A DNA stretch of 5,045 nucleotides, from assembly GCA_946405485.1 (NCBI GenBank), contig CAMJHJ010000176.1, positions 1 through 5,045 on the forward strand, written 5' to 3'. Made by a program: the position numbers and the translations under genes. Below are positions 1-5,045 of this stretch, in pieces. A model generated the notes under the pieces. The model was not told the DNA's origin, searched no databases, and worked only from the letters and a program-made list of their open reading frames with translations. This DNA comes from an uncultured Bacteroidales bacterium. Lineage in GTDB: Bacteria; Bacteroidota; Bacteroidia; Bacteroidales; UBA932. The number at the start of each line of letters is the position of its first letter. Position 1 is the stretch's first letter.

Positions 1-83
1 TCCTGATTCTGGTTTTGGTCCTGATTCTGATCTTGGTTCTGATCCTGGTTCTGGTCTTGGTCTTGATTCTGGTCCTGGTCCTG
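1..83 (-). repeat. Hexanucleotide in-frame repeat encoding (Gln-Asp/Asn)n in batC
   Basis: The pattern CAR-RAY repeats every six bases from 83 down to the window edge, covering 14 Gln codons and 13 intervening Asp or Asn codons (7 Asp, 6 Asn); the last two bases, GA, would begin another Asp or Glu. The copies are not identical: Gln uses CAG ten times and CAA four times, Asp uses GAC five times and GAT twice, Asn is split three and three. The tract continues beyond the window, so the full copy number is unknown. Because the unit is six bases, gain or loss of whole units keeps the reading frame. On the plus strand it reads as a meaningless Leu/Ile/Val/Phe-type hydrophobic stretch. Confidence 0.9.
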
Positions 84-545
84 ATTATTCTGTCCTCCGC
101 CGCCATTTTGCTGCTCGTCTTCAAGCATCTTCTTGGCATAGAGGTAGTTTTCTTTCGCATCCAGATCCTCCGGACGCAGCAGCAGCGACTGCATGAAAGC
201 CTCGACCGCGGCCTTATAGTCCTTTTGCTGCAAAGCCACATCGCCGGCATTGAAGTAATAATCCGCAGCATGGGGTGAAGCGGGAGCCGCTTCCTTGATG
301 GCAGCAAGAGACTTGGCCGCCGACGCATAATCTTCCTGACGGTACAGGGCAGAAGCAAGGTCATACTGACCGGCCACAGATGCCGTATCCTTCAAGACTG
401 CCTTGCGATAGTCGATCTCGGCTTCCTTGAAGGCACCTTTGCGGAACTTGCGGTTGCCCGCACGCACCTCATGCCGGTCTACCTGCGCCAGCACGGACAG
501 CGGAAGGGAGAGCAACAAGATCGCAGCCAACAGATATCTTCTCAT
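1..545 (-). CDS. batC: BatC, secreted TPR protein with Gln/Asn/Asp repeat tail (3' end outside window)
   Basis: Partial; 181 codons are visible and the frame runs off the left edge without a stop. Residues 1-20 are a signal peptide (Arg2-Arg3, hydrophobic core, VLA then Gln21) with likely cleavage after Ala20; there is no lipobox Cys. Residues 24-56, 57-88 and 92-125 read as TPR-like helical pairs (AGNRKFRKGAFKEAEIDYRKA; YDLASALYRQEDYASAAKSL; YYFNAGDVALQQKDYKAAVEAF). The family's usual NYLYAKKML helix is at 133-141. Then come a Gly hinge (148-151) and, from residue 155, strictly alternating Gln and Asp/Asn to the edge. The ATG at 545 overlaps the batB stop (ATGA), has a good Shine-Dalgarno sequence eight bases upstream and starts a clear signal peptide. 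TPRs bind proteins, so a scaffold role for BatA/BatB in the periplasm is plausible but inferred. The gene after it in related genomes is usually batD, off the window here. Confidence 0.93.
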   Translation of the reverse strand, partial: MRRYLLAAILLLSLPLSVLAQVDRHEVRAGNRKFRKGAFKEAEIDYRKAVLKDTASVAGQYDLASALYRQEDYASAAKSLAAIKEAAPASPHAADYYFNAGDVALQQKDYKAAVEAFMQSLLLRPEDLDAKENYLYAKKMLEDEQQNGGGGQNNQDQDQNQDQDQNQDQNQDQNQDQNQNQ

Positions 546-1543
546 TCGAACAACCTCCTTTTGGGGCGCCGCTCGCCGATCAGCAGTTCCAGCACGAACA
601 AGGCGAGCGCAGCGGCAAAGAAATACATATATTGCTCGTCGTATTCCTCGAACACGACGGAGTTGAATTTTTCCGCTTCCATCTTGCGGATGTCATCGAT
701 GATGGGATTGAGGCCGAACTCCTCGCTTCCCGCACGGACATAGGCTCCGTTTCCGGCCGCGGCGACATCCCGGAGCGTTGTCTCATCCAGGCGTGTCACG
801 ACGATATTGCCTTCCTTGTCCCGGAGCAAGCCCCCGTCCACCGGAATGGGCTGGCCCTGCGAGGATCCCACACCGACCGCATATACCTTGCACCCGAGTT
901 CCGTCGCCTGCCGGGCGGCGGCGACGGGATCGTCCTCGTGGTTCTCACCATCCGTGATCACGATGATGGCACGGCTTTTCTCACTCTGGGCGCTGAAGCC
1001 TTTCGCCGCCGTCAGGATGGCGTCTCCGATCGCCGTGCCCTGGATCGGCACGGAACGGGTGTCGATTGAATTCAGGAACATCTTGGCCGAAACATAGTCG
1101 GTCGTGATGGGCAACTGAACGAAGGATGTGCCGGCAAAGACAATGAGTCCGATACGATCCTCCTGGAGTTTGTCAACCAGGCGCGAAATCGCCAGTTTCG
1201 CCCGTTCAAGCCGGTTCGGAGAGTAGTCCTGGGCCAGCATCGAGTTGGAAACGTCCAGGCAGATCATGATCTCGGCCCCCTTGGTCTCATGTTCCCGGAG
1301 TTTGGCACCCACCTGGGGACGCGCCAGGCCGATGACGAAACAGGCGAAAGCCAAAGTCCAAAGGATGATGCGTATCCATCCCTTGCTGCGGGAGCGCGAA
1401 GGCATCAATTCCTCAACCAGAGCTTCGTCACCAAACTTTCGGACGCGCAATGTGCGCAGGCGCCGGCTCACACCATACGCAATGGGAATGAGCGGAACGA
1501 GCAGCAGCAGCCACAAATATATGCTACGGGCAAAAATGATCAT
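542..1543 (-). CDS. batB: BatB, membrane-anchored von Willebrand factor A protein
   Basis: A protein of 333 residues, ATG to TGA. Membrane helices are at about 8-25, 57-73 and 306-322, framing a vWA domain. The MIDAS residues are all present: DVSNS (Asp97, Ser99, Ser101), Thr170 in QGTAIGDAI and Asp198 in VITDGENH. The ENHEDDP following the MIDAS Asp is typical of BatB, whereas BatA has VNN there. The first loop is strongly basic (about 26-58) and the C-terminal tail is basic (ERRPKRR), which places the vWA domain in the periplasm, as in BatA. The two share layout and long matching stretches (SMLAxDxSPxR, DRIGxxVFAG), so they arose by tandem duplication; this is old, because the pair is conserved across the phylum. 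The start overlaps the batA stop (ATGA) and has no evident Shine-Dalgarno sequence, so translation probably depends on batA. A BatA-BatB complex is likely but inferred. Confidence 0.95.
   Translation of the reverse strand: MIIFARSIYLWLLLLVPLIPIAYGVSRRLRTLRVRKFGDEALVEELMPSRSRSKGWIRIILWTLAFACFVIGLARPQVGAKLREHETKGAEIMICLDVSNSMLAQDYSPNRLERAKLAISRLVDKLQEDRIGLIVFAGTSFVQLPITTDYVSAKMFLNSIDTRSVPIQGTAIGDAILTAAKGFSAQSEKSRAIIVITDGENHEDDPVAAARQATELGCKVYAVGVGSSQGQPIPVDGGLLRDKEGNIVVTRLDETTLRDVAAAGNGAYVRAGSEEFGLNPIIDDIRKMEAEKFNSVVFEEYDEQYMYFFAAALALFVLELLIGERRPKRRLFE
554..562 (-). promoter_or_regulatory. Shine-Dalgarno sequence for batC
   Basis: On the minus strand this reads AAAAGGAGG and ends eight bases before the batC ATG at 545, an ideal spacing. 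It sits in the last codons of batB, encoding Lys328-Arg329-Arg330 of the basic tail. It supports the batC start over any later ATG. The batB, DUF58 and BatD-like starts have nothing comparable. Confidence 0.65.
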
Positions 1544-2523
1544 GGCAGGCGTTTCAAGAAGAATCGGATCAATAATTCAAGCAACAGGCAGATCAGTGCC
1601 GCAAGGGCATACCTGCCATACAACTCCTTGTAGACGGGGAAACTGTCTACGGTCGTGCGGACCTTTTCCATTTTGCCGATTTCACTGTAGATTTCGGCAA
1701 GCTTGGTGTTGTCCGTCGCACGGAAATAACGGCCCCCGGTCGTTTCGGCCACGGCCTGCAAGAGTTTCTCATCGATCTCCACCTGGACATTCCGGGTCTC
1801 GACGCCCCAGGGAGTGATGACCGGATAAGGAGCCATTCCGTTGGCTCCGACGCCGATCGTGTAGACCCGGACGCCGTAGGTCTTGGCGATCTCGGCCGCC
1901 GTCTCCGGCGCGATCTCGCCACAGTTGTTGACACCGTCCGTCAAGAGGATGACGACCCGGCTCTTTGCGTCGGAGTCTTTCAGGCGCGCCACGGCGGTCG
2001 ACAGGCCGTTTCCGATGGCGGTTCCGTCCTCGATCAGATCTGTGGAGATCTCCTTCATCAGGTTGATCAAAGTCGCCCGGTCGGTAGTCAGCGGGCATTG
2101 GGTGTAGCTCTCGCCGGCAAAGACGACGATGCCGATCCGGTCGGAAGGACGGTCGGCGATAAACTCAATCGCAATATCCTTGGCCGCGCTGATGCGGTCG
2201 GGAGAGAAATCGCGGGCCAGCATACTGGTCGAAACGTCCATGGCCAGGACGATGTCGATGCCCTCGGTGTCAATCCTCTCCAACTGGGAGGAGGAGCGGG
2301 GACGGGCGATGCAAACGATGATCAGGGTGAGCGCAGCAAGCCGCAGCACGAAGGGCAGATGGCGAAGGATAGCCAGGGGCGAAGTTCCCGTCAGTGTCCA
2401 GGGAGTCGCAGTCGGAACCCGCAGATGAGGTCTGCGGCCGGACAGTTCCAGCCACAGGTAGTGAGCCAGCAGGAGGACCGGGATGACGAGGAGCCAGAGC
2501 AGTTTGGGATACTCGAAATACAT
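1540..2523 (-). CDS. batA: BatA, membrane-anchored von Willebrand factor A protein
   Basis: A protein of 327 residues, ATG to TGA, full length for the family. Membrane helices are at about 8-26, 53-72 and 305-322, with a vWA domain between the second and third. The MIDAS site is complete: DVSTS (Asp96, Ser98, Ser100), Thr168 in DGTAIGNGL and Asp196 in LLTDGVNN. The loop between helices 1 and 2 is basic (SGRRPHLR) and the C-terminus is basic (RFFLKRLP), so the positive-inside rule puts the vWA domain in the periplasm. ARP at 73-75, ESYTQCPLTTD at 138-148 and VRVYTIGVG after the MIDAS Asp are typical of BatA. It is a close paralogue of the following gene, with which it probably interacts. The ATG is supported by its overlap with the preceding stop and by a strong Shine-Dalgarno sequence upstream. 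BatA belongs to the set first linked to aerotolerance in Bacteroides fragilis; the mechanism is unknown. Cys143 and Cys201 lie in the periplasmic domain. Confidence 0.95.
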   Translation of the reverse strand: MYFEYPKLLWLLVIPVLLLAHYLWLELSGRRPHLRVPTATPWTLTGTSPLAILRHLPFVLRLAALTLIIVCIARPRSSSQLERIDTEGIDIVLAMDVSTSMLARDFSPDRISAAKDIAIEFIADRPSDRIGIVVFAGESYTQCPLTTDRATLINLMKEISTDLIEDGTAIGNGLSTAVARLKDSDAKSRVVILLTDGVNNCGEIAPETAAEIAKTYGVRVYTIGVGANGMAPYPVITPWGVETRNVQVEIDEKLLQAVAETTGGRYFRATDNTKLAEIYSEIGKMEKVRTTVDSFPVYKELYGRYALAALICLLLELLIRFFLKRLP

Positions 2524-3524
2524 TATCCTTCCTCCTCCTTTTCAGTTTGGTCCGCCTCCGCATCCAACTGTGTCTGATAGGTCGACGTGACAAAACGGAC
2601 CGCGGTCGGAATTGCACGGGCGTTTTCCTCATCAGAAGCTGTATGCTTGGCGAATTTGACAAAATCGGACAGTTCGAAGAGATCCTTGACCTCCGCATAA
2701 AGCTCGGGGGTCAGGTCCGCTTCCGACTTGAGGCTCTCGAAAATCTCCGCGGTCGTCATCTCTTCGGCATTGACGTCGAAACGGGACTCGATATAGGTCC
2801 GCAGGGTGTCCGTTATACCCGAATACATCGCCTTTTGTTTCTCCGGAGCCCAGTACCTGTCGCCCCTGTACTTATCCAGGCCGCGCAAGGCCACGATGTA
2901 TGCCGGCTCTTTATAGTACGAGGCTTCATCCTTGCGTTTGCGGCTCAGGATCAGGCAGACAAGCCCGATGATGAGGACGGCCAGCAGGTAGAAACCCAGG
3001 ACCCAGGGAAGGATCTCCTTGAATGTCAACGGATAACGTATCTGCCCCTTGATGTCGTGGATCTGGAAAGTGGCCGTATCGATGGGCATCGGACGGACAT
3101 CCAGGACCAGGGGATCGAAGACCAGGGTATCTACGACTCCGTCCAGGCTGCGCTGGATGAACAGCGGCGGCAACTGGATTTCCCCTTCCTCGAAGGGCAC
3201 GATCCGGGTGCTGACCCGGATGTCGACGGGAATGTCTTCCCCTTTGTAAAGGGCCTTCCGCTGCTTCGGGGTCAAGAGGCTGTCGACACGCCAAGACGCG
3301 GCCGTCACCCCTTCGATGAAACCCTTGGACAGGTCCGGAAGCTGATAGGTGGCTCCCTTGGGGGCGTTCTTCAGGACGAATCCGTATTCGAAAGGATCCG
3401 CCACCAGGACGGAATCGCGCGGCAGGAGCGCCTCCAGGAAGGTCTCCCCCGCGGGAATGACACCCTGTGCGAAAGCCGTCAGCGGCAGAAGCCAGGCGGC
3501 GAGGATGAACAGCAATCTTCTCAT
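2523..3524 (-). CDS. BatD/DUF4381-like single-pass membrane protein
   Basis: A protein of 333 residues, complete, ATG to TAA. Residues 1-19 form a signal peptide (two Arg, hydrophobic core, AFA then Gln20), so cleavage after Ala19 is likely. Residues 20-170 look beta-rich and extracytoplasmic. One membrane helix follows at about 172-193 and then a basic SRKRK stop-transfer, leaving a cytoplasmic tail of about 140 residues. The tail (ALRGLDKYR, DTLRTYIESRFDVNAEEMTTAEI, LSDFVKFAKH) resembles the cytoplasmic part of DUF4381 and BatD-like proteins encoded with MoxR operons. The tail ends in an acidic EKEEEG. The start overlaps the DUF58 stop (ATGA); the stop overlaps the batA start (TAATG). With domains on both sides of the membrane it could connect the cytoplasmic MoxR/DUF58 pair to periplasmic BatA/BatB; that is inference. 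Many databases would call it hypothetical, and canonical BatD is usually encoded after batC, so no symbol is given. Confidence 0.9.
   Translation of the reverse strand: MRRLLFILAAWLLPLTAFAQGVIPAGETFLEALLPRDSVLVADPFEYGFVLKNAPKGATYQLPDLSKGFIEGVTAASWRVDSLLTPKQRKALYKGEDIPVDIRVSTRIVPFEEGEIQLPPLFIQRSLDGVVDTLVFDPLVLDVRPMPIDTATFQIHDIKGQIRYPLTFKEILPWVLGFYLLAVLIIGLVCLILSRKRKDEASYYKEPAYIVALRGLDKYRGDRYWAPEKQKAMYSGITDTLRTYIESRFDVNAEEMTTAEIFESLKSEADLTPELYAEVKDLFELSDFVKFAKHTASDEENARAIPTAVRFVTSTYQTQLDAEADQTEKEEEG
2531..2540 (-). promoter_or_regulatory. Shine-Dalgarno sequence for batA
   Basis: On the minus strand this reads AAGGAGGAGG, giving two overlapping GGAGG cores 10 and 7 bases before the batA ATG at 2523. 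It lies inside the last codons of the preceding gene, where it encodes Lys-Glu-Glu plus the first base of the next Glu codon. It supports the chosen batA start. Strong Shine-Dalgarno sequences are uncommon in Bacteroidota, so it may be partly a by-product of the acidic tail. Confidence 0.6.
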
Positions 3525-4417
3525 TTATGCTGGAACAACGACATCAGCCCCTTGACGTAATCACCGTCGGTGGCTATGTCGACACTGTCTATCTGATATT
3601 GGTTGAACAGGCGTTTTTCGCGGTCGGAGACCGTCCGGTACCATTGCGCATAACGGGACCGCACCGATTTCGAAGAGGTGTTGACCCAGGCGGAGGCGCC
3701 GGTCTCGGAGTCCTTGACGTGGACCAGGCCGACGTCGGGGATCTCCTTTTCGCGCGGATCGGTAACCTTGATGACCGAGAGGTCATGGCGGCCGGCGGCG
3801 ACCTTCAGGGCCTCCTCATAACGGGGATTGCCTTCCGCGTCCACATCCACCAGGTCGCTGAGCAGGAAAGCGGTGCATTTCTTCTTGATCGCATTGGTCA
3901 GGAAACGCAAGGCTTCGCCGATGTCGGTCGCATCGGAAGAAGGCTCGAGCTCGATGATCTCCCGGATGATGTGCAGCAGGTGGCTGCGGCCCTTCTTGGG
4001 CGGGATGAATTTCTCCACATGGTCGCTGAAGAAGAGGGCGCCGACCTTGTCATTGTTGATGCTTGCGCTGAATGCGAGCACGGCCGCGATCTCGGCGAGC
4101 TGCTCCCGCTTGGTATGCGCCGCCGTGCCGAAAAGGCCGGAACGGCTCACATCCACGAGCAATACGACGGTCAGTTCGCGCTCCTCCTCGAATACCTTCA
4201 CATAAGGGGCTCGCAGGCGGGCGGTGACATTCCAGTCCATGTTGCGGACATCATCGCCGTACTGGTACTCGCGCACCTCGCTGAAGGCCATGCCCCGGCC
4301 CTTGAAGGCGGAATGGTATTCGCCCGCGAAGACCTGGTGGCTCAGCGCCCGGGTCTTGATCTCGATCTTGCGGACTTTTTTCAGCAAGTCCGCGACGTCG
4401 GTCTTGCTGCGTTGCAT
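3521..4417 (-). CDS. DUF58 domain protein with vWA-like MIDAS site (soluble form)
   Basis: A protein of 298 residues, complete, ATG to TGA. Residues 51-80 carry the DUF58 signature (YQYGDDVRNMDWNVTAR, then PYVKVFEEER). This leads into a von Willebrand A-like fold with a full metal-ion-dependent adhesion site: DxSxS at Asp89-Ser91-Ser93, Thr164 in DATDIGEAL, and Asp188 in LLSDLVD. No signal peptide or membrane helix is visible, so it should be cytoplasmic; longer DUF58 relatives often have two N-terminal membrane helices. In this family the gene almost always follows moxR, and the protein is the presumed direct partner of the ATPase. The start at 4417 is chosen because it overlaps the moxR stop and the N-terminus (LLKKVRKIEIKTR) matches the usual family beginning. 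No Shine-Dalgarno sequence precedes it, consistent with coupled translation. Family is certain; biochemical role is not established. Confidence 0.96.
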   Translation of the reverse strand: MQRSKTDVADLLKKVRKIEIKTRALSHQVFAGEYHSAFKGRGMAFSEVREYQYGDDVRNMDWNVTARLRAPYVKVFEEERELTVVLLVDVSRSGLFGTAAHTKREQLAEIAAVLAFSASINNDKVGALFFSDHVEKFIPPKKGRSHLLHIIREIIELEPSSDATDIGEALRFLTNAIKKKCTAFLLSDLVDVDAEGNPRYEEALKVAAGRHDLSVIKVTDPREKEIPDVGLVHVKDSETGASAWVNTSSKSVRSRYAQWYRTVSDREKRLFNQYQIDSVDIATDGDYVKGLMSLFQHK

Positions 4418-5045
4418 TACGGTACGATAACGGCGTTGATGACCTGGGCGATGATCTGCTCGGTGGTGACGTTCTCGGCTTCGGCTTCGTAGGTCAGGCC
4501 GATACGGTGACGGAGCACCTCGTTGCAGACGGCACGCACATCCTCGGGGATGACATAACCGCGGCGCTTGATGAAAGCGTAGGCTTTGGCAGCCAGGCTG
4601 AGGGAGATGCTGGCGCGGGGGGAAGCGCCATAGGAAATGAGGCCCTTGAGGTCCTTCAGGCCATATTCCTCCGGGGTGCGGGTGGCATAGACGATGTCGA
4701 CGATGTAGCGCTCGATCTTCTCGTCCATGTAGACATCACGCACGACCTGACGGGCCCGGACGATATCCTCGGGATTGACCACGGGGTTGGGACGCGGGAA
4801 CTCACCGCTGTTGTTCATCCGCACGATCAGGCGCTCCTCCTCCTTCTTGGGATAATCGACGACCACCTTGAGCATGAAACGGTCCACCTGGGCTTCGGGA
4901 AGCGGGTAGGTGCCTTCCTGCTCGATCGGGTTCTGCGTGGCCATCACGAGGAAAGGCTCGGGGAGCTTGAAAGTCTCGTCTCCGAGGGTAACCTGGCGTT
5001 CCTGCATCGCCTCGAGCAGGGCGGACTGGACCTTGGCGGGGCTCC
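4417..5045 (-). CDS. moxR: MoxR-family AAA+ ATPase, C-terminal part (5' end outside window)
   Basis: Partial gene; 208 residues plus a TAA stop are visible, and the frame stays open to the right edge. The visible part begins SPAKVQSALLEAMQE, the classic MoxR segment just after Walker B, so Walker A and Walker B lie outside the window. Numbering from the first visible residue: sensor 1 in ATQNP (Asn38), the EAQVDRF segment with the likely arginine finger Arg55, and sensor 2 in GASPRAS (Arg143), followed by the helical lid with GYVIPEDVRAV near 162-172 and LRHRI near 177-181. The ATG at 5007 is internal to the conserved domain and is not the start. MoxR proteins are cytoplasmic ATPases thought to remodel or activate partner proteins, typically vWA/MIDAS proteins encoded beside them, as here. 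The stop overlaps the next start by one base (TAATG), suggesting translational coupling. Family assignment is very secure; the substrate is unknown. Confidence 0.97.
   Translation of the reverse strand, partial: SPAKVQSALLEAMQERQVTLGDETFKLPEPFLVMATQNPIEQEGTYPLPEAQVDRFMLKVVVDYPKKEEERLIVRMNNSGEFPRPNPVVNPEDIVRARQVVRDVYMDEKIERYIVDIVYATRTPEEYGLKDLKGLISYGASPRASISLSLAAKAYAFIKRRGYVIPEDVRAVCNEVLRHRIGLTYEAEAENVTTEQIIAQVINAVIVP

Noticed and set aside
15..278. Plus-strand open frame with a Leu/Ile/Val-rich start resembling a membrane helix
   Set aside because: It is the antisense reading of the CAR-RAY repeat and the TPR region of batC; the hydrophobic pattern is produced by the repeat itself.
277..293. 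Perfect inverted repeat with 7-base arms and a 3-base loop (GAAGCGG / CCGCTTC) inside batC
   Set aside because: It could form a hairpin, but it lies within the TPR coding sequence (Glu-Ala-Ala-Pro-Ala-Ser region), and no run of T follows it on the minus strand, so it is not a terminator. A chance palindrome in GC-rich coding DNA is the simpler reading.
1514..1521. TATATTTG on the minus strand, matching the Bacteroides -7 promoter consensus TAnnTTTG
   Set aside because: It encodes Ile-Tyr-Leu of the first BatB membrane helix, and the nearest TTTG upstream is only nine bases away, not about twenty. There is no matching -33 element and no gene start shortly downstream.
2547..4492. Two long plus-strand open frames (2547-3560 and 3527-4492), each over 320 codons
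   Set aside because: They lie exactly opposite the BatD-like and DUF58 genes, whose homology is clear. GC-rich codon use leaves few stops on the opposite strand, and the translations show no recognisable domain or start signal.
4417..5007. Treating the ATG at 5007 as the start of the moxR gene
   Set aside because: The frame continues upstream to the window edge with conserved MoxR residues (SPAKVQSALLEA), so this Met is internal to the AAA+ domain.

Overview
The window is one dense gene block on the minus strand: the Bat ("Bacteroides aerotolerance") / MoxR locus of a Bacteroidota bacterium, most likely a GC-rich Bacteroidales species. The taxonomic guess rests on the gene order moxR - DUF58 - BatD-like membrane protein - batA - batB - batC, on the look of the proteins, and on the two signal peptides that end in Ala and are followed by Gln. 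No rRNA or other marker gene is present, so the rank below phylum is uncertain.

Layout in transcription order (high to low coordinates): the C-terminal two thirds of a MoxR AAA+ ATPase (enters from the right edge, stops at 4417); a soluble DUF58/vWA-like protein (4417-3521); a secreted-and-anchored protein with one membrane helix and a DUF4381/BatD-like cytoplasmic tail (3524-2523); BatA (2523-1540) and BatB (1543-542), two paralogous membrane-anchored von Willebrand A proteins with complete MIDAS metal sites; and the start of BatC (545 to the left edge), a secreted TPR protein running into a Gln-Asn/Asp dipeptide tail. Every junction is an overlap (TAATG twice, ATGA three times), so there is no non-coding DNA, no internal terminator and no convincing internal promoter. 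The operon promoter should lie upstream of moxR and any terminator downstream of batC, both outside the window.

How the genes may work together (inference on top of family knowledge): MoxR ATPases usually act as chaperone-like motors paired with MIDAS/vWA proteins encoded next door. Positive-inside topology puts MoxR, DUF58 and the tail of the BatD-like protein in the cytoplasm, and the BatA and BatB vWA domains, the N-terminal part of the BatD-like protein and the BatC TPRs in the periplasm. The locus therefore looks like a device spanning the inner membrane, with the membrane proteins linking the two sides. The historical link to oxygen tolerance comes from Bacteroides fragilis; the molecular function is still unsettled.

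This is a known conserved locus, not a new system. The points most worth a second look are the in-frame hexanucleotide repeat in batC, the strong Shine-Dalgarno sequences before only batA and batC (unusual in Bacteroidota), and the BatD-like protein encoded before batA.
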